From: Zhongshania sp. R06B22
GTDB lineage: Bacteria > Pseudomonadota > Gammaproteobacteria > Pseudomonadales > Spongiibacteraceae
NCBI RefSeq assembly: GCF_040892595.1
Contig: NZ_JBFRYB010000001.1
Span: 1,178,001-1,242,000, forward strand
Length of the DNA: 64,000 bases
Direction of reading: 5' to 3'
Part shown: positions 52,201 to 61,484 of the stretch, in pieces
Layout of the letters: every line of letters begins with the position of its first letter
Position numbering within the stretch: position 1 is the first letter of the stretch
The notes under the pieces: generated by a model
Databases searched by the model: none
What the model saw: the letters and a program-made list of their open reading frames with translations, nothing else
Told to the model about the DNA's origin: nothing
Translations under genes and position numbers: made by a program

Positions 52201-53069
52201 TTGCCAATCTTTCGGTCGGCGGTGAGGCGTGGGGCAGTGTTGGCTTTGATTTGCGCACCGATGAATACGGTGCGCATTTTATTGATCTGCGCGGGCAGCT
52301 TCGCGGCATTTCACTGGCGCGGGAGGCCGATACTAGTAGTTTGCACTGGTTGCAAGATGCTGCGGGCACTCAGTCATCGCAGCTGCGTGGTAAGTTTGGC
52401 GTGCAAGACCTAGGGGCGGTTTTGACGGAGTTCGGCTACTCTAAGGTGATGGAAACAAAGCGCGGTGATTTCGATGTGGATATGCTTTGGCCGGGTTCTC
52501 CGGCGCAGTGGGATATTCTGCGTAGCGATGGCAGTTTTAGTTTTAGCTTTGAAGACGGCCGTTTTTTAAAGACCTCTGATGCTGCCAGTGGCGCATTGCG
52601 GTTGTTCAGTATCTTTAATATGGCTAACGTCGTGCGGCGGCTGAAGTTTGATTTTCGCGATGTATTTCGCAAGGGTATTTACTTTGATTCGATGCGTGGC
52701 GATTTAAATCTTTACGATGGTATTGTGCGTCTGCAGCAGCCCTTAGATATAAAAGGACCGTCTAGCCGGTTTCAGATGACGGGTATTATTGATTTGAATA
52801 CCGATGTGCCCGCACTTCGCTTGGTGGCAACACTGCCTGTAGGAAGTAATCTACCGTGGGTCGTTGCACTGGTGGGTGGCTTGCCCGCAGCGGCGGGCGC
52901 CTATGTGGTAACCAAGGTTTTTGAGGAGCAGGTCGATAGCTTTTCAAGTGCAGTTTATGATATTTCGGGGACTATTCAGCAGCCTGAATTAACGTTTAGA
53001 AATATCTTTGATGTCGACAATGGCGGTGTTCAGCAGGCCGAAGACCTTATCAGTGAGTCGCTTGAGTGA
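49224..53069 (+). CDS. yhdP: AsmA-like phospholipid transport protein YhdP
   Basis: A very large (1281 residues) inner-membrane-anchored protein that forms a hydrophobic groove across the periplasm for lipid transport to the outer membrane (shared role with TamB and YdbH). The N-terminal membrane segment is WGAALVLLVVLALYASLG, followed by long repetitive beta-sheet sequence and a conserved C-terminal DUF3971/AsmA-2 part (PSSRFQMTGIIDLNTDVPAL). The usual position behind rng is kept. A second ATG lies two codons later. Confidence 0.95.
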   Translation: MLMRAIRQLYAFTWGAALVLLVVLALYASLGRQYIGLVDRYQEDIFQRIEVFTGISMQAARMQGSWAGLSPIIDISDFSLGRDSAVHLDHARIEIDVLSSLLTGTPKIRQIQAGTLSVELEENSEGRWHIPGLVSDEGASGNPEMLIDSVLGVRSAGLGLFAVKLRYQNGEVTHVSSRDFSLRSDDKFRRVYAQLNTDSDGDIQLLLEAYGDPRNIQKFSASAYMVIDGSRLSAIAPLFQQNAPLFDSEVSGELWMSWRRGQRISVSGVLNAPELAVGVLWGVDDALLEDVNMRFAGSHRDGFWRISFSEFGARWRDHYLNLAGISVRHPENTLWRFTLPQLEIGATKALLTQSDILPEYLQNVLLDLAPEGHLNHIQFDLYTADSGIDSFVLRAEASELSVAPWQGAPGADGLSGYLEVRPGQGLLMVDAEALSLAFPNLYDDAFQLNDVKAELRWNYDDQRLGLHSGLISAETNGKPMSAMLRLDLPLQKDAKQDPMMTLMIGARDVDATRHGVYTPNVFSDGLHAWLADSIRGGYINSAGFIYHGSLLAGAEQGPSVQLDLDLADIELRFQNDWPSVEALQASVLIDNGDVIAISDSAMIDGLSLGPLDVGIQPSPSGYAALDVATSANPNFTQIKRLLIDTPLHSYIGNIFDSWTGEGDARVDFGLHLPLVDELIPKIRVETDIDFSMLGLPDYRLSLSDAKGHLSYESDSGLSSDNLRAMAFYRPLTASISQSGGRVDVDIATSIATRNIEHWLGVPALQFFRGSSDIGIHIQAGGETPGLTVTSDLQGVEISLPQPFYKPAESKQQLHISLPLNDDSIMSLALQDQFNMDLGLNAGTVFGVNLTLGSGDVDAPVSRPSLGQFNVSGRVDFATFGQWQRIANQYMATVPVSDSAGMVLAVNDLHIDDVDIFDHLLKNVRLTLTENVERWQLRVDSQELVGEFIFPQNNSSILASVVLDKLALPAFDDSPAAAVTDLNPRSLMNVDVDIANLSVGGEAWGSVGFDLRTDEYGAHFIDLRGQLRGISLAREADTSSLHWLQDAAGTQSSQLRGKFGVQDLGAVLTEFGYSKVMETKRGDFDVDMLWPGSPAQWDILRSDGSFSFSFEDGRFLKTSDAASGALRLFSIFNMANVVRRLKFDFRDVFRKGIYFDSMRGDLNLYDGIVRLQQPLDIKGPSSRFQMTGIIDLNTDVPALRLVATLPVGSNLPWVVALVGGLPAAAGAYVVTKVFEEQVDSFSSAVYDISGTIQQPELTFRNIFDVDNGGVQQAEDLISESLE

Positions 53070-53073
53070 AGGT

Positions 53074-53103
53074 GTGCTCACTGCCGATTACCGCTGTGAG
53101 CAC
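53074..53103. other. Hairpin between yhdP and the nitrilase gene
   Basis: An 8-base perfect stem, GTGCTCAC/GTGAGCAC, with a 14-base loop fills most of the 45-base gap. No T-run follows. It may dampen read-through or stabilise the yhdP message. Confidence 0.45.
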
Positions 53104-53114
53104 TGGAGAAGGCT

Positions 53115-53936
53115 ATGTCTGATTCGCGTTCCACAAGCAAAGTTGCGGCTCTGCAAATGGTGTCAACAATCCACTTGAGTGAGAATTTGCTGCGAGCTGA
53201 ATCGCTCGTTGCAGAGTCCGCTGCCAGCGGGGCAACATTAGCGGTACTGCCAGAAAATTTTGCTCTATTTGGAAGTAAGAAGATTTTTGAACTGGCGGCT
53301 GAGGAAGCGAAAACTGGCGCTTTACAAAGCTTTCTTGCTGGCTTGTCGGTGAAATATGGCATTACCCTGGTGGGAGGCACTATTCCGCTTCCCGCGGAAG
53401 ATGGTCGGGTGTATGCAACGTCATTTGTCTACGGTGCAGATGGCGCATGCCTTGGGCGCTACCGAAAAATTCATTTATTTGATGCCGATGTAGGCGACGC
53501 TCAGGGTAGTTATCGGGAATCCGATAGCTATGCGCCTGGCGATCAGCTGGTGGTCGTGGAGTCTGCGCTGGGACGTATTGGCCTCGCCGTTTGTTATGAT
53601 TTGCGCTTCCCTGAAATGTTTCGCGGTATGCTCGACTTGAGCATGGATATTATTGTTTTACCCTCTGCATTTACACGCAATACCGGCTGGGCCCATTGGC
53701 TACCGTTGTTGCGCGCGCGGGCGATAGAAAATCAATGTCTGGTGGTGGCGGCAAACCAAGGGGGAATCCATGATAGCAAGCGCCAAACATCGGGCGGCTC
53801 AGTTATTGTCGACAGCTGGGGTCGAGTATTAGCAGAAGCTGGGCTGGGTGAGGCTTGTGTTATTGCAAGCTACGATCAGACAGAGCAGACGGCGCTGAGG
53901 CGACGGATGCCCGTTGCTCAGCACCGCCGCGTATAG
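53115..53936 (+). CDS. Carbon-nitrogen hydrolase (Nit1-like)
   Basis: A 273-residue nitrilase-superfamily amidase. The catalytic triad is Glu47 (LPENFALFG), Lys118 (YRKIHLFD) and Cys160 (VCYDLRFPEMF). This branch includes Nit1/YbeM-type enzymes that repair deaminated glutathione; that substrate is inferred from the family. GGAGAAGG precedes the ATG. Usually followed by tldD in related genomes; here it is followed by darP in the opposite direction. Confidence 0.93.
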   Translation: MSDSRSTSKVAALQMVSTIHLSENLLRAESLVAESAASGATLAVLPENFALFGSKKIFELAAEEAKTGALQSFLAGLSVKYGITLVGGTIPLPAEDGRVYATSFVYGADGACLGRYRKIHLFDADVGDAQGSYRESDSYAPGDQLVVVESALGRIGLAVCYDLRFPEMFRGMLDLSMDIIVLPSAFTRNTGWAHWLPLLRARAIENQCLVVAANQGGIHDSKRQTSGGSVIVDSWGRVLAEAGLGEACVIASYDQTEQTALRRRMPVAQHRRV

Positions 53937-53945
53937 ATAGCAGTG

Positions 53946-54455
53946 TCAATCTTTGGCTTGGTGTTCCTGTAGTTCTTTTAAATACTGAAATAGTTTGCGT
54001 TTAGCGGCGGGGGGCTTGTTCGCTTTCGCGTCTTTGGCGATTTGTAAGACCAGCGTTCTCAGGCGTTGACGATCGGCGTCGGGAAATTGTTCAACTACTC
54101 CATCAATTGCCGGCAAGCCGCCGTCTGCAATCTCATCCCGTAAGGCCTCAAGATTGTGAAACGCTCTGGCGAGTTCGCGCTGACCTTCGTCGCGCCTAGC
54201 TAAACCAGCCTCAATCTCTGACAGATCAATGCCGCGCATTAGCTTGCCAATGTATTGTAACTGGCGGCGCAGCCCTTCACGACTGGTTAGGCGTCTCGCG
54301 GTGGCGATCGCCTCTGAGAGATGCTCGTCGTGAACTGGAATTTTTGCCAGCTCATTGTTACTAAGTTTTACCAGTTGCTCGCCTAGGTTTTGCAGTGCCT
54401 GCATTTCCTTTTTAACGGCGGTTTTACTTGGGCGTTCTAATTCTGATTCGGTCAC
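53946..54455 (-). CDS. darP: Ribosome-associated protein DarP (YjgA)
   Basis: DarP binds late 50S precursors and supports their assembly. 169 residues with the family segments PSKTAVKKEMQALQNLGEQL and RQLQYIGKLMR. The start is GTG. Convergent with the nitrilase gene (9-base gap). Confidence 0.95.
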   Translation of the reverse strand: MTESELERPSKTAVKKEMQALQNLGEQLVKLSNNELAKIPVHDEHLSEAIATARRLTSREGLRRQLQYIGKLMRGIDLSEIEAGLARRDEGQRELARAFHNLEALRDEIADGGLPAIDGVVEQFPDADRQRLRTLVLQIAKDAKANKPPAAKRKLFQYLKELQEHQAKD

Positions 54456-54493
54456 AGTGCGATCCGTTTAGTTATCTAATAGTGTTTTTTGGT

Positions 54494-55852
54494 TTAACCA
54501 TAAAAATAACTGGCAAGACCGAGAAATGATAAAAACCCAATCACGTCAGTGACGGTGGTCAGTACCACGCCGCCCGCCAAGGCGGGATCAATATTCAGTG
54601 ATTTCATGGCCAGTGGTAATACCGCGCCAGCTAGTGCGGCGGTAATTAAATTGATAATGATTGCTGCACCGATAATGCCGCCCATCAAGGGGTCGTCGAA
54701 CCACAGGGTAGTGGCCGCAGCCACAACAATAGCCCAAACCACGCCGTTAATAGCGCCGACCGCCATCTCTCGATTTATTAACCAGCGGCGGTTATCTGGG
54801 CTAATGTGACCCAGGGCCATACCGCGAATAACTACCGTTAGGGTCTGGGTGCCGGCGACACCACCCATACTAGCCACTATCGGCATCAAAACCGCCAGGG
54901 CAACGACTTTTTCGATGGTGCCTTCAAATAAATTAATCACCGCCGAGGCGATAAATGCGGTCAGTAAATTAATACCAAGCCATACAGCGCGTCGCGGTGC
55001 AGTGGTTAGAACAGCGGCGAAAGTGTCTTCGTCTTCGTCCAAACCGGCCATGCTCATTAATGAGTGATCAGACTCTTCTCGGATAACATCGACCACGTCA
55101 TCGATGGTGATACGGCCAAGTAATAAGCTATTTTCATCGACGACGGGTGCGGATACCCAGTCGTGTCGTGCGAAGAGTGTGGCAACTTCGCGCGATGACA
55201 TCCTTGCTGGAATGGGTTCCACCTCGGTATCCATGATCTCGCGAACCGTGACACTGGGGTCAGATACCAAAAGCTTACGCAGCGACAATACCCCGATGTA
55301 CTGATCGTTGCGGTTAACGACAAGCAGACTGTCGGTCATTTCTGGCAGCTGTTCGTGGCGGCGCAGATAGCGGAGCGCAACATCAAGAGTGATATTTGGC
55401 CGGACGGTGATAGTGTCGGTGTTCATCAAACCACCGGCAGTGTCCTCGTCGTAGGACATCACATGCTCGACTCGAATCCGATCTTGGTGATCCATGGAGT
55501 CGAGGACTTCGCGAATTACTCGGTCGGGTAATTGCTGGAGGATATCAGCGATATCATCCGCTTCGAGCCCTTCGGTAATAGTCGCGACTTCTTCCGCGTC
55601 CATTTGGCGCAGGAACTGGCTCTGAACTTCATCGTTAAGATGCTGGAGAATGTCGCCTTCATTCTCAATATCGATGAGCTGCCACAACACACTACGAATT
55701 TTGTGCGGCGTTGATTCTATTAAATGGGCTGCATCGGCGGAGGGCAAACCGTTTAACATGCGGCGAATTTGCAGGAAGCCGCCAGACCCCAAGGCGTCGT
55801 TCAGGGTTTTTAGCTGGCTCTCGGTTTGAAGCTTGTCAGCAGTCTGGGCCAT
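54494..55852 (-). CDS. mgtE: Magnesium transporter MgtE
   Basis: A 452-residue magnesium channel. An N-terminal helical domain (about 1-130), a CBS pair (about 135-255: VNRNDQYIGVLSLRKLL, LLGRITIDDVVDVI) and five membrane segments from about residue 285 are present. The pore region GGVAGTQTLTVVIRGMALG fits the family. The CBS domains are Mg-sensing gates in studied homologues. The 119-base gap upstream separates it from ptsO and shows no magnesium riboswitch that I can recognise. Confidence 0.96.
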   Translation of the reverse strand: MAQTADKLQTESQLKTLNDALGSGGFLQIRRMLNGLPSADAAHLIESTPHKIRSVLWQLIDIENEGDILQHLNDEVQSQFLRQMDAEEVATITEGLEADDIADILQQLPDRVIREVLDSMDHQDRIRVEHVMSYDEDTAGGLMNTDTITVRPNITLDVALRYLRRHEQLPEMTDSLLVVNRNDQYIGVLSLRKLLVSDPSVTVREIMDTEVEPIPARMSSREVATLFARHDWVSAPVVDENSLLLGRITIDDVVDVIREESDHSLMSMAGLDEDEDTFAAVLTTAPRRAVWLGINLLTAFIASAVINLFEGTIEKVVALAVLMPIVASMGGVAGTQTLTVVIRGMALGHISPDNRRWLINREMAVGAINGVVWAIVVAAATTLWFDDPLMGGIIGAAIIINLITAALAGAVLPLAMKSLNIDPALAGGVVLTTVTDVIGFLSFLGLASYFYG

Positions 55853-55971
55853 ACCTATCCCTAGCCTGAGCCGTTAAGTGGAAGAAAGTCTGAAGCGATT
55901 ATCCTTTAAAGTGATGCCTGCAACAATCGGCAGCACCGAGCTAGCAGCACAAATAAGTCATATAAGACGTA

Positions 55972-56241
55972 TTATTCTGCCTCGCCGAAACGTTGAGAAA
56001 TAATATCGAGTACCGCAGATAGGGCTGCCTGTTCATCTTCGCCATCACATCGCACGGTAATCTCGGTACCCTTGTTTGCGGCCAACATCATGACGGCCAT
56101 AATGCTCTTGCCGTCGACAGACTTGTCTCTGACACCGATTTGAATACTGGAGCCAAAAGCGCCAGCTGTGGCTACTAATTTTGCAGCTGCACGGGCGTGC
56201 AGGCCGAGTTTATTGATGATTATTATATTAGATTCGACCAT
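55972..56241 (-). CDS. ptsO: Phosphocarrier NPr (HPr family)
   Basis: NPr carries phosphate from PtsP to PtsN in the nitrogen PTS. The active His15 (GLHARAA) and the regulatory-type Ser46 (GKSIMAVMML) are both visible. 89 residues. It follows rapZ at a 14-base distance in the ptsN-rapZ-ptsO arrangement. Confidence 0.96.
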   Translation of the reverse strand: MVESNIIIINKLGLHARAAAKLVATAGAFGSSIQIGVRDKSVDGKSIMAVMMLAANKGTEITVRCDGEDEQAALSAVLDIISQRFGEAE

Positions 56242-56255
56242 CGTGGTTACTCTGA

Positions 56256-57110
56256 TTACTGGAGTTCGCGATGGCGAACTTGCAGGTCTGGATAGGCAGT
56301 GCGTAGAGCCTTGGCAAGGGTTTCAACCATATATACTGAGCGGTGTTGACCGCCGGTACAGCCAATGGCAACAGTGAAGTAGCTACGGTTACTGGCCTCA
56401 ATCTTCGGCAGCCAGTGTTGTAAATATTGGAGGATGTGGTCGTGCATCAGACGGACATCTTCTTGACTGCTGAGATAATTTTGGACTTCGGCATCTTGCC
56501 CAGTGAAGGCGCGCAACTCTTCTCGCCAGTGGGGGTTGGGGAGCATGCGGAGGTCATAAACAAGGTCGGCATCAATCGGTAGGCCGCGTTTAAACCCGAA
56601 GGACTTCAGCTGTATCGCCAGTTTGCTTGCATCTACGCCCAAGATGCGATCACGGATAGCTGCCCGCAGCTCATGGACGGTCATGTCGCTGCTGTCGATA
56701 GCCAGTGATGCTTCGACTACGATGGGTTCAAGCAGCGCGGTTTCGAGCTTGATCGCGTCCGCCAGCGGTAAGGAGTCTGTGGTTAGTGGGTGCCGCCGCC
56801 GTGTTTCACTGAAACGCTTAATCAGCTTGTCGTCGCCAGCGTCTAAAAATACGATACGCAGGCGGGCATGTTTTTTAACCTCGTCGCAGAGTGATTTAAA
56901 GCGTGCGAGTTCACCCGGGGAGTTGCGGGCGTCAATACAAACCGCAACCTGCTGATGAACTTTTAGAGGGCTTTGCGACAGCTCTCTAACCAGCTCCGGT
57001 AATAGTGATACCGGCAAGTTGTCGATGGCGTAGAAGCCCTCATCCTCTAGTTGGTGAAGGGCCGTACTTTTTCCCGATCCCGAGCGTCCACTAAGAATGA
57101 TGAGTTCCAT
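56256..57110 (-). CDS. rapZ: RNase adapter protein RapZ
   Basis: A P-loop protein which in E. coli binds the small RNA GlmZ and hands it to RNase E, tuning GlmS synthesis. Walker A GRSGSGKST at residues 8-16; the C-terminal domain contains AIGCTGGQHRSVYMVE. 284 residues. One base after the ptsN stop, on the same strand. Confidence 0.97.
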   Translation of the reverse strand: MELIILSGRSGSGKSTALHQLEDEGFYAIDNLPVSLLPELVRELSQSPLKVHQQVAVCIDARNSPGELARFKSLCDEVKKHARLRIVFLDAGDDKLIKRFSETRRRHPLTTDSLPLADAIKLETALLEPIVVEASLAIDSSDMTVHELRAAIRDRILGVDASKLAIQLKSFGFKRGLPIDADLVYDLRMLPNPHWREELRAFTGQDAEVQNYLSSQEDVRLMHDHILQYLQHWLPKIEASNRSYFTVAIGCTGGQHRSVYMVETLAKALRTAYPDLQVRHRELQ

Positions 57111-57111
57111 A

Positions 57112-57561
57112 TCAGCTTGCTATCGCGCGTTTGAAAAGGGTGTCGCTGTCTTCCGCGCTGCGTAAGCTATTGCGGAAATCGGGATCATTAAATGCTGTGG
57201 CTAGTGCGCCAAGAACCTTTAAGTGCTCGTCGTGGGCTTCCGCAGGGACGATAAGCGCAAATATAAGATCAACGGGCGCGTCGTCCACGGCTTCAAAATC
57301 AATAGGCTGTTCTAGCTTGAGCAGCATACCTGTGATGCTGGTACAGCGACTGCTGCGGCAGTGCGGAATGGCCACGCCATGGCCAATTCCAGTGCTGCCT
57401 AAACGTTCGCGGGCGAGCAATTCATTGAATAACTCGTCAGCGTTAAATTCGGGATTGTCGGCGGTAATACCGGCGGCAATATATTCTAGTAAGCGTTTCT
57501 TACTGGTGACGGACGCACTGTATTCAGTGCGTCCGGTAGTGAGTATTGATTCAAGTGTCAT
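57112..57561 (-). CDS. ptsN: Nitrogen PTS EIIA protein
   Basis: The phosphate-accepting output protein of the nitrogen PTS; it regulates potassium uptake and other targets in studied species. The active His67 is in GVAIPHCR. 149 residues, usual length. Between hpf and rapZ. Confidence 0.96.
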   Translation of the reverse strand: MTLESILTTGRTEYSASVTSKKRLLEYIAAGITADNPEFNADELFNELLARERLGSTGIGHGVAIPHCRSSRCTSITGMLLKLEQPIDFEAVDDAPVDLIFALIVPAEAHDEHLKVLGALATAFNDPDFRNSLRSAEDSDTLFKRAIAS

Positions 57562-57599
57562 GATAGTTACTTGTTTAACTGCGTTTGGAACCGAAGGCC

Positions 57600-57887
57600 T
57601 TAGCGGCCCAGCGATTTCTCTTTGTGTTTAATTAATTGACGATCAAGCTTGTCGGTTAGACTGTCAATTGCCGCGTACATGTCTTCTGATTCACAGGTTG
57701 CAAATAAATCTGCGCCGGCAACATGCACCGTCGCCTCGGCCTTTTGAACGAGTTTTTCTACCGTCAGAGTGACGTCAGTATTGGTGATATTGTCAAAGTG
57801 TCGCTGCAGTTTTGTCAGCTTATTGTTTACATAATCGCGGAGGGCGGGGGTAACGTCTACGTGATGACCACTTACAGTAATCTGCAT
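57600..57887 (-). CDS. hpf: Ribosome hibernation promoting factor (short form)
   Basis: HPF binds the 30S decoding region and promotes 100S dimers in stationary phase. The body QITVSGHHVDVTPALRDYV is family-typical. The ATG at 57887 has AAGGAG in front of it; a frame opening at 57902 lies upstream of that site, so I trimmed it. About 95 residues, short type without the dimerisation tail. Confidence 0.95.
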   Translation of the reverse strand: MQITVSGHHVDVTPALRDYVNNKLTKLQRHFDNITNTDVTLTVEKLVQKAEATVHVAGADLFATCESEDMYAAIDSLTDKLDRQLIKHKEKSLGR

Positions 57888-57964
57888 AATTTGCTCCTTC
57901 ATCGCTTAAAAATGCTGGCGCCTCGCGGCGAGTCGCTGCTAGCAGTGATCCTTAGATCACTACA

Positions 57965-59461
57965 TTATACTAGTCGCTTCCGCTCATTTGAGGGCGGAAT
58001 AACCAGTGATTCTCTGTATTTTGCAATGGTACGCCGCGCAACTTGAATACCCTGTTCGCCAAGCAAGTCTGTTATTTTACTGTCGCTTAAGGGTTTGCGA
58101 GGGTTTTCTGCGGCCACCAATTTTTTAATTAAGGCGCGTATCGCCGTGCTTGAGCACTCGCCGCCAGTATCTGTAGATACATGGCTTGAGAAAAAGAATT
58201 TTAGTTCAAAAATACCGCGTGGCGTGTGCATGTATTTTTGCGTGGTGACCCGCGAGATGGTGGATTCATGCATACCGACGGCTTCGGCAATGTCGTGCAA
58301 TACGAGTGGCTTCATTGCCTCTTCGCCATATTCAAGAAAGCCGCGTTGGTATTCGACTATCTTGGTCGCTACTTTCATTAGGGTTTCATTGCGACTAATA
58401 AGACTTTTAATGAACCAGCGTGCCTCTTGGAGATTGTCGCGAATATAGTCATTATCACTGCTATTACTGCTTTGGCGAGCCAGTGACGCATATTGGGCAT
58501 TTATTTGAATTTTGGGCGCAATGTCTGGATTTAGTTCTACTAACCAGCGACCTTCTTTTTTGCTAACAAAAACATCGGGAATAACGTATTCAGTGTCGTC
58601 GCTGCCAATCGCGTTACCAGGAGTGGGGTCTAGTGATTGGATAAGTTTTAAAATATCGCGCAACTGCTCTTCTTTGAGACGACAGCGGCGCATAATTTGG
58701 TTGTAATCGCGGTTGCCCAGTTGTGCCATATACTGGCTAACTACTAGGCAGGCTTCTTCAGCGTAAGGCGTATTCTGGGGCAGCTGTTTGAGCTGGATTA
58801 AAAGGCATTCCTGCAGGTCTCTGCCGCCAACGCCAGGCGGATCAAATTGTTGGATGAGGTGTAAAACAGCGTTCACCTCTTCAATTTCTATCGCATCGCT
58901 ATTAAAACCTTCTACCAGTTCCTCTGGGCTTACCGTCAGCCGGCCTTTTTCATCGATGGCATCGATAATCGCGGCGGCGATCATTTGGTCAATATCAGAT
59001 AAGCGGCTCAGATTGAGCTGCCAGCGCAGGTGGTCTTGAAGTGAATCTGAGCTGGAATTTCGATAATCGTTGTTGTAGTCATTGTCTTCGCCCGAGGCGC
59101 CGCTGCCCGAGCTACTGCCACTGCCGCTGGTTTGGAATACGTCATCCCATTGGCTGTCGACCGGCAGGTCTTCGGGAATGTCGCTGCGCTCTGCCCATTC
59201 AGTATCTGCTTCAGGCAGAGGCGCTTCTATCTCGTTGTCACTGGCTTTTTCAGGTTTTTTGGGTTCGGCGGAAGTCGGTTCGATATTGACTTCTATGTCG
59301 CCGTCGTCATCACTGATTTCCAGTAGTGGGTTAGAATCTAGCGCTGATTGAATTTCTTGCTGAAGGTCTAAAGTGGACAGTTGTAATAGACGAATTGCCT
59401 GCTGCAGCTGGGGTGTCATTGTCAGGCTTTGGCCGACTTTTAGCTGTAGCGATTGTTTCAT
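57965..59461 (-). CDS. rpoN: RNA polymerase sigma-54 factor
   Basis: The alternative sigma factor for -24/-12 promoters. Region I ([18 protein letters not shown]) is at the N-terminus, an acidic low-complexity region II follows (about 50-135), and the core-binding part and the RpoN box [10 protein letters not shown] are at the C-terminus. 498 residues. In the usual lptB-rpoN-hpf-ptsN-rapZ-ptsO series. Confidence 0.98.
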   Translation of the reverse strand: MKQSLQLKVGQSLTMTPQLQQAIRLLQLSTLDLQQEIQSALDSNPLLEISDDDGDIEVNIEPTSAEPKKPEKASDNEIEAPLPEADTEWAERSDIPEDLPVDSQWDDVFQTSGSGSSSGSGASGEDNDYNNDYRNSSSDSLQDHLRWQLNLSRLSDIDQMIAAAIIDAIDEKGRLTVSPEELVEGFNSDAIEIEEVNAVLHLIQQFDPPGVGGRDLQECLLIQLKQLPQNTPYAEEACLVVSQYMAQLGNRDYNQIMRRCRLKEEQLRDILKLIQSLDPTPGNAIGSDDTEYVIPDVFVSKKEGRWLVELNPDIAPKIQINAQYASLARQSSNSSDNDYIRDNLQEARWFIKSLISRNETLMKVATKIVEYQRGFLEYGEEAMKPLVLHDIAEAVGMHESTISRVTTQKYMHTPRGIFELKFFFSSHVSTDTGGECSSTAIRALIKKLVAAENPRKPLSDSKITDLLGEQGIQVARRTIAKYRESLVIPPSNERKRLV

Positions 59462-59604
59462 AGGCGGTGACTTCTACAACGTGAATTAAGTGGTAATGCG
59501 AACGAAATTTCGTTCTACCGGCACGTGATATGCCTCTATGTCAGTGTAGTCGCGACACGGTTTCCCTGCAATACCTGTGCCGATTCATTTATACAGAACA
59601 GTAC

Positions 59605-60330
59605 TTACAGCGTAAATTTGTCGCCGAGGTAAATATCACGAACGATCTGGCTATTGAGCACCGCTTCGGCGTTGCCTTCGGCCACAATGCGCCCCTCGCC
59701 GACAATATACGCCTTGTCACAAATATCCAGTGTTTCGCGGACATTGTGGTCGGTGATCAATACCCCAATACCCCGAGCTTGCAGGTGCCGAATGATATTT
59801 TGAATGTCGTTTACCGAAATAGGGTCTACCCCTGCAAAGGGTTCGTCGAGCAGTATAAAGCTAGGCTCGGTCGCCAGTGCGCGGGCAATCTCCACCCGTC
59901 TGCGCTCGCCGCCAGACAGCGCCATTCCTTGAGACTTACGAATGTGGGTGATGTGGAATTCTTGTAGTAGCGCTTCAAGCTTGTCTTTGCGCTGGCTGCG
60001 ATTGAGATCTCGGCGGGTTTCAAGAATGGCCATAATGTTGTCAGCAACGCTGAGTTTGCGAAAGATCGAGGCTTCCTGGGGTAAATACCCCACCCCGTGT
60101 TTGGCGCGCCCCTGAATAGAGAGTTTGGTGAGGTCGCTATCATCGAGTTGAATCGTGCCGCGGTCGGCGTTCACAATGCCAACGATCATGTAGAAACAGG
60201 TGGTTTTACCCGCCCCATTTGGTCCCAGTAAGCCGACAATTTCACCGCTGCGAATAGTGAGGGATACGTCTTTTATGATTTCGCGGCCTTTATAGGCCTT
60301 GGCGAGATTCTTAGCTTGTAGAACAGGCAT
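59605..60330 (-). CDS. lptB: LPS export ABC transporter ATPase
   Basis: LptB drives extraction of LPS from the inner membrane with LptFG. Walker [10 protein letters not shown], signature [15 protein letters not shown], Walker [13 protein letters not shown] and the H-loop TDHNVRE are visible. 241 residues. Between lptA and rpoN; a 143-base gap precedes rpoN. Confidence 0.98.
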   Translation of the reverse strand: MPVLQAKNLAKAYKGREIIKDVSLTIRSGEIVGLLGPNGAGKTTCFYMIVGIVNADRGTIQLDDSDLTKLSIQGRAKHGVGYLPQEASIFRKLSVADNIMAILETRRDLNRSQRKDKLEALLQEFHITHIRKSQGMALSGGERRRVEIARALATEPSFILLDEPFAGVDPISVNDIQNIIRHLQARGIGVLITDHNVRETLDICDKAYIVGEGRIVAEGNAEAVLNSQIVRDIYLGDKFTL

Positions 60331-60332
60331 GG

Positions 60333-60926
60333 CTAGTTAGCGTCCTTTGGGGCAGCGGTTGCATTGGCATCTTCTGGCGCTTGCACAATGGCCGCAGGGC
60401 TGATGTCTTTTTGTGCGGCTTGGGCGTCGTCAGGCACCGCCTGAGGTTGCAATGTCATTTTGACTCGATTTTCTTTGTCATTGCTGCCGCCATCGGCGAT
60501 AACCATTTGTTTGCGGCCGCTATACACCACTCTATCCCCCGAGATTTTCGAACCCTGATGGGTGATAGAAGCATTTCTTTGAAGCAATATTTCCTCTTCT
60601 TGCAGGCTATATTCGATGCGCTGGGCGGTGGCAATAACGACACCTTCGTCAGCTCGGGGTTGCTGTTCAAAGTAGGCGGGTGTGCCCTCGGCGATGACTT
60701 TTTCGACCTTGCGGTCGGATTCAACGATGGTGAGTTTATCGGCGCGAATTTTTAATGAGCCTTGGCTCATATTGACGTTGCCGATGTAAATGCCCTGATT
60801 TTTCTCGTATACCGCGCGATCTGAGCTTAGGTTGATCGCCTGTTTACGGTCATCGGGAAGGCTGAGTGAATATTGACTTACACTGAGCAAAAGCGCGGCA
60901 CCGAGTGCGGCTTTAGTAGGGTTCAT
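60333..60926 (-). CDS. lptA: LPS transport periplasmic protein LptA
   Basis: LptA forms the periplasmic bridge for LPS. A signal peptide (about 22 residues, [15 protein letters not shown]) precedes the OstA-like beta-jellyroll ([20 protein letters not shown]). 197 residues with an Ala/Pro/Asp-rich C-terminal tail. Overlaps the end of lptC by 14 bases. Confidence 0.96.
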   Translation of the reverse strand: MNPTKAALGAALLLSVSQYSLSLPDDRKQAINLSSDRAVYEKNQGIYIGNVNMSQGSLKIRADKLTIVESDRKVEKVIAEGTPAYFEQQPRADEGVVIATAQRIEYSLQEEEILLQRNASITHQGSKISGDRVVYSGRKQMVIADGGSNDKENRVKMTLQPQAVPDDAQAAQKDISPAAIVQAPEDANATAAPKDAN

Positions 60927-61482
60927 AGCGACCTTTTACCTGATTTAGCAGTTCAACGCGCTCATCCTTCAGGCTTGCTTGCATGCCAATTGAGTGTGTT
61001 TTGCCATTACGTAATTTGAGAGTAAGTGCCAGCGGCGTACTTACCTCACTGTTTTCGAGATTTATATTCAGTGCTTCGGTGCTTATTTCTGCTTGGCGTA
61101 TGAGGTCTTTCACCACCACGGTATCGGTGAGGATGAGTTTGTCGCCATCTTGCGAAAGCTGCCCGGATAGCGCGCTCGCAGTCCATGGCCGCTGTTCGGC
61201 GATGTTACCGATGTAGAAGGGTTCTTTTAGGCTAACCGAACCATCGGAAATTAAACGCTCTGCACTGCTGGCGCGCCATTGGTAGGCAATGTCGCCATTG
61301 GCGCTGTATTTTATTCCGTTTACGTTGCTGAGGTGCGAGTCGGCATCGGCGACGGCTTTAAATTCACCGCTAATACTCAACTTGCCGCTTTCGCTATATT
61401 GGGTCAGATAGATCACTGTCCCGGCGAACGCGGTAAAAGCGGAGAGCAGCGAAAGTAGCGTGAAGACGTTAAAGCTTTTCAT
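60913..61482 (-). CDS. lptC: LPS export protein LptC
   Basis: LptC is the inner-membrane-anchored docking site between LptBFG and LptA. The membrane segment is FTLLSLLSAFTAFAGTVIYL, followed by a periplasmic beta-jellyroll. I chose the ATG at 61482, two bases past the kdsC stop, giving 189 residues (E. coli 191). A frame beginning at 61545 lies inside kdsC and adds a basic stretch. Confidence 0.93.
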   Translation of the reverse strand: MKSFNVFTLLSLLSAFTAFAGTVIYLTQYSESGKLSISGEFKAVADADSHLSNVNGIKYSANGDIAYQWRASSAERLISDGSVSLKEPFYIGNIAEQRPWTASALSGQLSQDGDKLILTDTVVVKDLIRQAEISTEALNINLENSEVSTPLALTLKLRNGKTHSIGMQASLKDERVELLNQVKGRYEPY

Positions 61483-61484
61483 AT

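Noticed and set aside
55853-55971. Magnesium riboswitch upstream of mgtE
   Set aside because: The 119-base leader has no conserved M-box elements that I can recognise.
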